Assembly: GCA_000405605.1 (NCBI GenBank)
Contig: ASPA01000023.1
Location: 1 to 15,052, forward strand
Origin: Atribacteria bacterium SCGC AAA255-G05
Lineage (GTDB): Bacteria; Atribacterota; Phoenicimicrobiia; Phoenicimicrobiales; Phoenicimicrobiaceae
Length of the DNA: 15,052 bases
Direction: 5' to 3'
The stretch's first letter is position 1. Each line of letters begins with the position of its first letter. The position numbers and the translations under genes were made by a program. Under the pieces are notes generated by a model. The model was given only the letters and a program-made list of their open reading frames with translations. It did not search any database and was not told where the DNA came from. Positions 11,243 to 15,052 of this stretch are shown one piece after another.

Positions 11243-12643
11243 TTAATTATTCCAAATTCCTTTTGCATTACCTTTAATTATTTTTATAGTCTGAATTGGA
11301 CCAAAAAAAGAACCAATAATAAGTGAACAGCATGTCCCCAAAATTACCCCCGTGCTTCCCATTCCTAAATTTTTTGCAAAAAATATTGAGATTGGAATAT
11401 TGACTACCATTGCTATTATTCCATAATACATTTGAAGTTTTATCTTACCAACTCCATTTATAAAATATGCAAAGATATTATTCCATGTACTAATAATGGC
11501 ATAAAGTCCCATAAACGCAGAAAGTAAAAACGGAACTTGAACTTTGTAGCCAACCCATATTAAGTAAAACTGATTTGATATAACAAGTAGAACTATTACT
11601 CCTACTACAACCATGATCCATATTTTAATGAGTTTCTGAATTGAATTTTTAATCCAATGCATATCATTTTTTGTGTATGCCTCCGTAAATGCAGACCAGA
11701 AAGGCGTAATTATAATTGTAAAAGCCATTATAGGAATGCTAAAATATTTAAAAGCAATATTATAAGGAGTTACCTCTGCTGGTCCAAGTATTTGTGTAAT
11801 AATTATATTATCGGTTGCAAAAATTACTATGCATGCAATCTGCAAAATGAAAAATTTCACTCCTAAACTTTCTAGAGACTTAAAATATTTAAAATCAACA
11901 TATTTAAATGAAGGTTTATAATAGTTATAATCTTTATTATAAAAAACAAAAGAAGCAATCAATAAAACAATAACAGGTGCAACGCTTAATGTAGTTCCAA
12001 GGTATAGCAAAGAACCATTAGTTGTTTTTGTTAATATAAAAATAATTAATAGCGATAGAAAATTTGCTATTACATTAAGACTATCATTAATTGCAGGTTT
12101 TTGGTCAGCTACAATAACAATACCAATCAATTTAAAAATAAACTTAATACAGAAAAAAGTAAAAACAATTATGATTAATTTACTTAATTCATTCCCCATA
12201 TCAACCGGAGTGTTTAAAATTTTTGTCCAATTCAAAAGCGGATTAATTATAAGAAACAAAAAATAAACAATCCCTATAATTATAAATAAAATTGCATAGG
12301 TTGTACTTACATATATTCTAGCTAATTCCTTTTGGCCTTTTGCTATAGCTTCTGCAAACTTATTACGCAACCCATTACCAAGACCAATATCAAAAAAACC
12401 AAACCAACCAATAATAGAGCTTAGAGTAAGCCAAATTCCATACTTTGTTATATCAATATAGTTTAGAACTAAAGGAACTAATAAAAAACTAACTAAAATA
12501 CTTATACCTTTCAATCCAAAAGATGCAAAAATATTTTTTTTGGCTCTTATACTGCGGGAATGTCCAGATGACAAAAATTTTTTTATTTTATATGGTAAAA
12601 AGTTATAAACTGCTGATTTTATCTGTATATTTTTTATAGTCAT
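11243..12643 (-). CDS. wzx: Wzx-type polysaccharide flippase (MOP superfamily)
   Basis: This 466-residue protein has about twelve to fourteen hydrophobic helices and a short basic N-terminus (ending RSIRAKKN near residue 36). The first helices read SFGLKGISILVSFLLVPLVL followed by ITKYGIWLTLSSIIGWFGFF and DIGLGNGLRNKFAEA, a pattern typical of MOP-family O-antigen flippases. It should move undecaprenyl-diphosphate-linked repeat units across the inner membrane. The frame is intact. The ATG lies inside the 3' end of an fcl-like frame (12603-12710), so the original gene pair overlapped. A GGAG lies 8 nt upstream. It pairs with the Wzy/WaaL-like protein at 4098. Confidence 0.9.
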   Translation of the reverse strand: MTIKNIQIKSAVYNFLPYKIKKFLSSGHSRSIRAKKNIFASFGLKGISILVSFLLVPLVLNYIDITKYGIWLTLSSIIGWFGFFDIGLGNGLRNKFAEAIAKGQKELARIYVSTTYAILFIIIGIVYFLFLIINPLLNWTKILNTPVDMGNELSKLIIIVFTFFCIKFIFKLIGIVIVADQKPAINDSLNVIANFLSLLIIFILTKTTNGSLLYLGTTLSVAPVIVLLIASFVFYNKDYNYYKPSFKYVDFKYFKSLESLGVKFFILQIACIVIFATDNIIITQILGPAEVTPYNIAFKYFSIPIMAFTIIITPFWSAFTEAYTKNDMHWIKNSIQKLIKIWIMVVVGVIVLLVISNQFYLIWVGYKVQVPFLLSAFMGLYAIISTWNNIFAYFINGVGKIKLQMYYGIIAMVVNIPISIFFAKNLGMGSTGVILGTCCSLIIGSFFGPIQTIKIIKGNAKGIWNN

Positions 12644-12710
12644 TTTCTACTCCACTTATTAATGATATTCTTGCTTTCCAGCCAAGCGTATTATTTTTAC
12701 TTATGTCTGG
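12603..12710 (-). pseudogene. C-terminal tail of a GDP-L-fucose synthase-like gene
   Basis: The frame reads PDISKNNTLGWKARISLISG followed by VENDYKKYTDKISSL and TAA (12603-12605). D-x-S-(K/R)-x-x-x-LGWK-x-x-ISL-x-x-G is the usual C-terminal signature of GDP-L-fucose synthase (Fcl/WcaG) and close SDR relatives. The upstream ~280 codons are missing; a repeat-like stretch (12709-12746) replaces them. The tail overlaps the wzx start. Confidence 0.7.
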
Positions 12711-12785
12711 GAAGAGAAAGGGGACAGACTACTTTTTCTCATTCCCTTTCAATCAATTGGCCAATCTACCGATCAATAAATAAAA
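12709..12785. repeat. Imperfect inverted repeat and an 8-bp-period stretch
   Basis: GGGAAGAGAAA (12709-12719) and TTTCTCATTCCC (12735-12746) pair with one bulge around GGGGACAGACTACTTTTT (12720-12737). This resembles REP/BIME-like repeats that often lie near IS200-type transposases in many bacteria. It is followed at 12748-12785 by AATCAATT, GGCCAATC, TACCGATC, AATAAATA, an 8-bp-period run related to those at 113-152. No transposase is present. Confidence 0.6.
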
Positions 12786-12800
12786 TACAATTTCCTCTAT

Positions 12801-14183
12801 TCAATTTCGACCTATTCCTTCATAGATAAACCCTAAACTTTTTACCTTTTCCGGTTCGTATAAGTTTCTTAGGTCGAGTAAGATGGGAGATTTGAGTATT
12901 TTTTTTATTCTCAATAAATCAAGGTTTCTGAATTGATTCCATTCGGTAGCAATGACTAAGGCATCACTATCGTGGGCGGTTTCGTATTCATCCTGACAAT
13001 AGGTTAAATCGGGAAGGATTTTTTTAGCATTATCCATAGCCAGAGGGTCGAAGCATTTCACTTTTGCTCCTTCTTTGAGTAACATTTTTATGATATCAAT
13101 AGAAGCAGATTCCCGAATATCATCTGTATTCTGTTTAAATGCAAGTCCTAAGATACCAATCCGCTTTCCCTTTAAACCACCCACCAGATGTTTTATTTTC
13201 TCTACCATCAGTTCTCTCTGTCTTTTGTTGGCTGATACGACCGCCTTTAAGCTTTGAAACTCATAGCCGAAACTTTCGGCAATACTGCAAAGTGCTCTTG
13301 TATCCTTGGGAAAGCAGGAGCCACCGTATCCCGGTCCCGGGTGTAAGAACTTGGGGCTAATTCTTCCATCTAATCCCATAGCTTTGGCTATCTGATGCAC
13401 ATCTGCCCCTACTTTGTCACAAAGGTTGGCAATCTCATTAATAAAAGTAATCTTGGTAGCTAAGAAGGCATTACAGGCATATTTGATTAACTCCGCAGTT
13501 TCGGGATTGGTGATAACAAAAGGTGTATCAATAAGATAGAGGGGACGGTAGATTTCCTGCATTATTCTTAGAGCCCGGTCACTTTCGGTGCCAATTACTA
13601 TTTTATCCGGATGGGTGAAGTCATAGACTGCTGAACCCTCACGGAGGAATTCGGGGTTGGAGACGATGTCGAAAGGAATAGGATAGACAGGCGAGACGCC
13701 TGTCCTACGGTTGAGGTTGGGACTGCTAGGGATTACCGCGCTCCCTTCGGTCGCTTGCAATGACAGAGTCTGATATTCATTAATGATCTCTTTAATTCTG
13801 TGTGCGGTGCCAACGGGAACCGTACTCTTATTTACTATAACTTTATACTCATTGATATATCTGGCAATCTCTTGAGCCACTTCTTCAATCTGCTCTAAAT
13901 TAGCAGAACCATCATGATTGGGAGGAGTGCCTACCGCAATAAAAATTACCTGGGATTGTTTTACTGCTTTTTCAAGGTTGGTAGTAAAGATTATTCGACC
14001 AGCTGATACATTTTTCTTAATTAAAGCTTCTAAGTTCTGTTCATAGATGGGGACTCCCCCGGAATTAAGAAGATTTATTTTTTGTTCATCCTGGTCAACA
14101 CAGGTTATGGAGAGACCAAAGTCAGCAAGGCAAGTCCCTGTAACCAGGCCTACATAACCAGTACCGATGATACAGATATTCAT
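12801..14183 (-). CDS. ugd: UDP-glucose 6-dehydrogenase with an in-frame repeat insertion
   Basis: This 460-residue enzyme oxidises UDP-glucose to UDP-glucuronate with two NAD+. It has GTGYVGLVTGTCLADFG near the N-terminus, VIFIAVGTPP, VIVNKSTVPVGT, SNPEFLREGSAVYDFTHPD, KYACNAFLATKITFINE, the catalytic Cys in PGYGGSCFPKD (residue 290) and GLAFKQNTDDIRESA. I start at the ATG at 14183 (MNICIIGTGY) because AGAGGGGGA lies ahead of it and the Rossmann strand begins there; the frame is open to an ATG at 14204. Residues ~138-169 (13677-13772), between the INEY helix and PFDIVSNPEF, are an insertion absent from typical relatives and made of two repeat-like pieces. The frame stays open, so the enzyme may be active with an enlarged loop. 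Confidence 0.93.
   Translation of the reverse strand: MNICIIGTGYVGLVTGTCLADFGLSITCVDQDEQKINLLNSGGVPIYEQNLEALIKKNVSAGRIIFTTNLEKAVKQSQVIFIAVGTPPNHDGSANLEQIEEVAQEIARYINEYKVIVNKSTVPVGTAHRIKEIINEYQTLSLQATEGSAVIPSSPNLNRRTGVSPVYPIPFDIVSNPEFLREGSAVYDFTHPDKIVIGTESDRALRIMQEIYRPLYLIDTPFVITNPETAELIKYACNAFLATKITFINEIANLCDKVGADVHQIAKAMGLDGRISPKFLHPGPGYGGSCFPKDTRALCSIAESFGYEFQSLKAVVSANKRQRELMVEKIKHLVGGLKGKRIGILGLAFKQNTDDIRESASIDIIKMLLKEGAKVKCFDPLAMDNAKKILPDLTYCQDEYETAHDSDALVIATEWNQFRNLDLLRIKKILKSPILLDLRNLYEPEKVKSLGFIYEGIGRN
13677..13772 (-). repeat. In-frame dispersed-repeat insertion inside ugd (two pieces)
   Basis: Piece one (13686-13708) is the palindrome GACAGGC-GAGAC-GCCTGTC followed by CTAC; the minus strand encodes RRTGVSPV. 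It matches the intergenic copy at 14614-14636 in both stems and the CTAC end. Piece two (about 13729-13765) contains GCGCTCCCTTCGGTCGC, a GC-rich imperfect palindrome; the minus strand encodes LQATEGSAVIPS. The form is like the widespread intergenic repeats that begin TCATTGC(A/G)AGCGA. The whole insert is a multiple of three with no stop. Confidence 0.8.
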
Positions 14184-14317
14184 ATTCTTTCCCCCTCTTC
14201 GCATTCAGTTCTATGCTCTTTTTACTCTTATCTTCTATCTTTCATCTTTTGCATTTGTATCTTTTTTTCCTGCATCTATTATCTGTATTTTTCTTGCTAA
14301 ATACTAACGACTATTTT

Positions 14318-14448
14318 GACCGGTAGACCGGTAGACCGGCAGACCAAATTGGTTGGCAAACTGATCTTGTATTTAATCCTGACTGGAAGACCGGCCGACC
14401 GGGTGACCGGTAGACTGAATTGACCGGTCGACTGGTAAACTGGTAGAC
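14318..14448. repeat. Degenerate 8-bp tandem array, GACCGGTA type
   Basis: GACCGGTA, GACCGGTA, GACCGGCA open the array. After a diverged centre (14345-14380) come GACCGGCC, GACCGGGT, GACCGGTA, then GACCGGTC, GACTGGTA, AACTGGTA, all in 8-bp steps. It is much richer in GC than its flanks. It would lie in the untranslated leader of ugd if the promoter at 14535-14563 is used. Confidence 0.85.
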
Positions 14449-14534
14449 TATTCTTACTCGCACTTGTTACGCACACTACTCCTATCAGATATTCCTATCC
14501 GCTAATTATGTGTTCATCAAATGAACTTAAATAG

Positions 14535-14563
14535 ATTATATTACAAAAAGGGCTTGAATTCAA
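14535..14563 (-). promoter_or_regulatory. Likely promoter of ugd and the polysaccharide operon
   Basis: On the minus strand, TTGAAT (complement of 14558-14563), a 17-bp spacer and a perfect TATAAT (complement of 14535-14540). The start point near 14528 would give an unusually long leader of about 345 nt that contains the 8-bp array. No closer promoter of equal quality was found. Confidence 0.6.
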
Positions 14564-14613
14564 AAGTTATTTAAAATTATTATAACATATACTTTTTTTT
14601 AAACATTAAAAAA

Positions 14614-14636
14614 GACAGGCATCCCGCCTGTCCTAC
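14614..14636. repeat. Small palindromic element (GTAG-stem-loop family), intergenic copy
   Basis: GACAGGC (14614-14620), loop ATCCC, GCCTGTC (14626-14632), then CTAC. Arms and CTAC are identical to the copy inside ugd at 13686-13708; only the five loop bases differ. Confidence 0.8.
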
Positions 14637-14660
14637 AAAAAAAAGGTGGGTATTGCATTT

Positions 14661-14984
14661 TCAATCAACCAACATCTCTTTTATTATAGATTTTACTTGA
14701 TTAATAGTTTTTTGATCTACCTTCCCCAACTTCTCAATTAATCTTCTCCTATCTACGGTGCGGAGTTGGTCTAAAACAATCCACGCTTCTTTCCCGGTAA
14801 ATTTAAGAGGGATACGAGTAGGGCAGGGGCACGATTGAGTAGTCATGGGAGCAATGATAACTGTGGAAATATTTTTATTCATTTCATCAGGAGAAATAAT
14901 TACACAGGGGCGGACTTTTTTTATTTCATGTCCTATGGTAGGGTCAAGAGAAATAAGATAAACTTCGTATTGTATTATTACCAT
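14661..14984 (-). CDS. mazF: MazF/PemK-family endoribonuclease toxin
   Basis: This 107-residue protein has the MazF fold markers: an EVYLISLDPTIGHEIKKVRP N-terminus with the conserved RPCVIIS strand (25-31), TVIIAPMTTQ (about 41-50), a basic strand TRIPLKF, and GKEAWIVLDQLRTVDRRRL, the usual C-terminal motif. MazF toxins cut single-stranded mRNA at short sites. I choose the ATG at 14984 over the in-frame TTG at 14990 because MVI-Q-EVYL is the usual beginning and this ATG overlaps the antitoxin stop (TAA at 14978-14980). The pair is therefore coupled. The frame is intact. The recognised RNA site is not predictable. Confidence 0.92.
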   Translation of the reverse strand: MVIIQYEVYLISLDPTIGHEIKKVRPCVIISPDEMNKNISTVIIAPMTTQSCPCPTRIPLKFTGKEAWIVLDQLRTVDRRRLIEKLGKVDQKTINQVKSIIKEMLVD

Positions 14985-15052
14985 TCCCAATCCGCCATAT
15001 CTAAATCAACTCCATCATTAATAATTAGTCGATCATCTTTATTTTCCTTCAT
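14978..15052 (-). CDS. Antitoxin partner of MazF, partial (runs off the window)
   Basis: The frame enters from the window edge and encodes KENKDDRLIINDGVDLDMAD then WEW and TAA. An acidic tail ending in a Trp-containing motif and overlapping a mazF start is what a MazE-like antitoxin C-terminus looks like. The ATG at the very edge (15050-15052) is probably internal, since a 24-residue protein would lack the DNA-binding domain. Confidence 0.65.
   Translation of the reverse strand: MKENKDDRLIINDGVDLDMADWEW

Larger units (their letters stand above)
14205..14660. other. Gene-free leader region between mazF and ugd
   Basis: No convincing frame is present. From the ugd side it holds a purine-rich (minus strand) low-complexity tract with AGATGCA/AAGATGAAAGAT-type words (14210-14290), the 8-bp array (14318-14448), a likely ugd promoter (14535-14563) and a palindromic element (14614-14636). 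Confidence 0.7.

Noticed and set aside
14184..14204. Upstream ATG of ugd adding seven residues
   Set aside because: The added stretch itself consists of the purine-rich ribosome-binding site, and the Rossmann strand starts at the downstream ATG.
14318..14448. CRISPR array
   Set aside because: The repeats are 8 bp without unique spacers of 25-40 bp, and no cas genes are present.
1..15052. tRNA or rRNA genes
   Set aside because: No cloverleaf with a T-loop GTTCRANNC or rRNA-like conserved stretch was seen on either strand.

Overview
The window is AT-rich bacterial DNA with compact genes, Shine-Dalgarno sites, sigma-70-like promoters and the standard genetic code. Dense toxin-antitoxin (TA) modules, several families of short palindromic and 7-8 bp tandem repeats, and a Wzx/Wzy-type polysaccharide locus suggest an uncultured, probably anaerobic bacterium, perhaps from a candidate phylum. 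The sequence does not fix the taxonomy.

Layout. (1) 1-300: non-coding DNA of 7- and 8-bp quasi-tandem repeats, then a near-consensus promoter. (2) 330-3470: a TA island. It holds an AbrB-type antitoxin/RelE-type toxin pair, a deleted remnant of an RHH/RelE module, an MNT/HEPN pair whose HEPN protein lacks the catalytic His, a fragment of a second AbrB antitoxin ended by a small palindromic element, an RHH/RelE module whose toxin has an in-frame TGA, and a convergent VapBC pair. Very strong palindromes (45 bp and 77 bp) bracket VapBC. (3) 3683-4063: the N-terminal third of a PfkB kinase resembling pseudouridine kinase, truncated at the edge of the next locus. (4) 4098-14183, all on the minus strand: a surface polysaccharide locus. 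In transcription order it reads UDP-glucose 6-dehydrogenase (ugd), an fcl-like C-terminal scrap, Wzx flippase, an FkbM-like methyltransferase, a decayed GT4 remnant, a broken SAM methyltransferase, an intact GT4, GDP-mannose dehydratase (gmd), an epimerase-like tail, an intact GT2, a broken GT2, and an O-antigen ligase/polymerase-like membrane protein. (5) 14205-14660: a repeat-rich leader with the likely ugd promoter. (6) 14661-15052: a MazF toxin and the end of its antitoxin, running off the edge.

How it works. Ugd supplies UDP-glucuronate and Gmd supplies GDP-4-keto-6-deoxymannose. Glycosyltransferases build the lipid-linked repeat unit, methyltransferases may decorate it, Wzx flips it and the Wzy/WaaL-like protein polymerises or ligates it. 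Only a tail of an fcl-like reductase remains here, so the step after Gmd must be encoded elsewhere, or the pathway is lost or altered.

The most interesting signals are about genome turnover. First, ugd carries an in-frame ~96-bp insertion made of two dispersed-repeat-like pieces, one from a family with two more copies in the window. Second, the FkbM gene lies between the first 24 codons and the last ~12 recognisable codons of a methyltransferase paralogue, and a dead GT4 follows. This looks like a duplicated methyltransferase-GT4 cassette whose core was replaced. Third, TA modules survive as graded states: intact, active-site substituted, nonsense-mutated, fused by deletion, and reduced to fragments.
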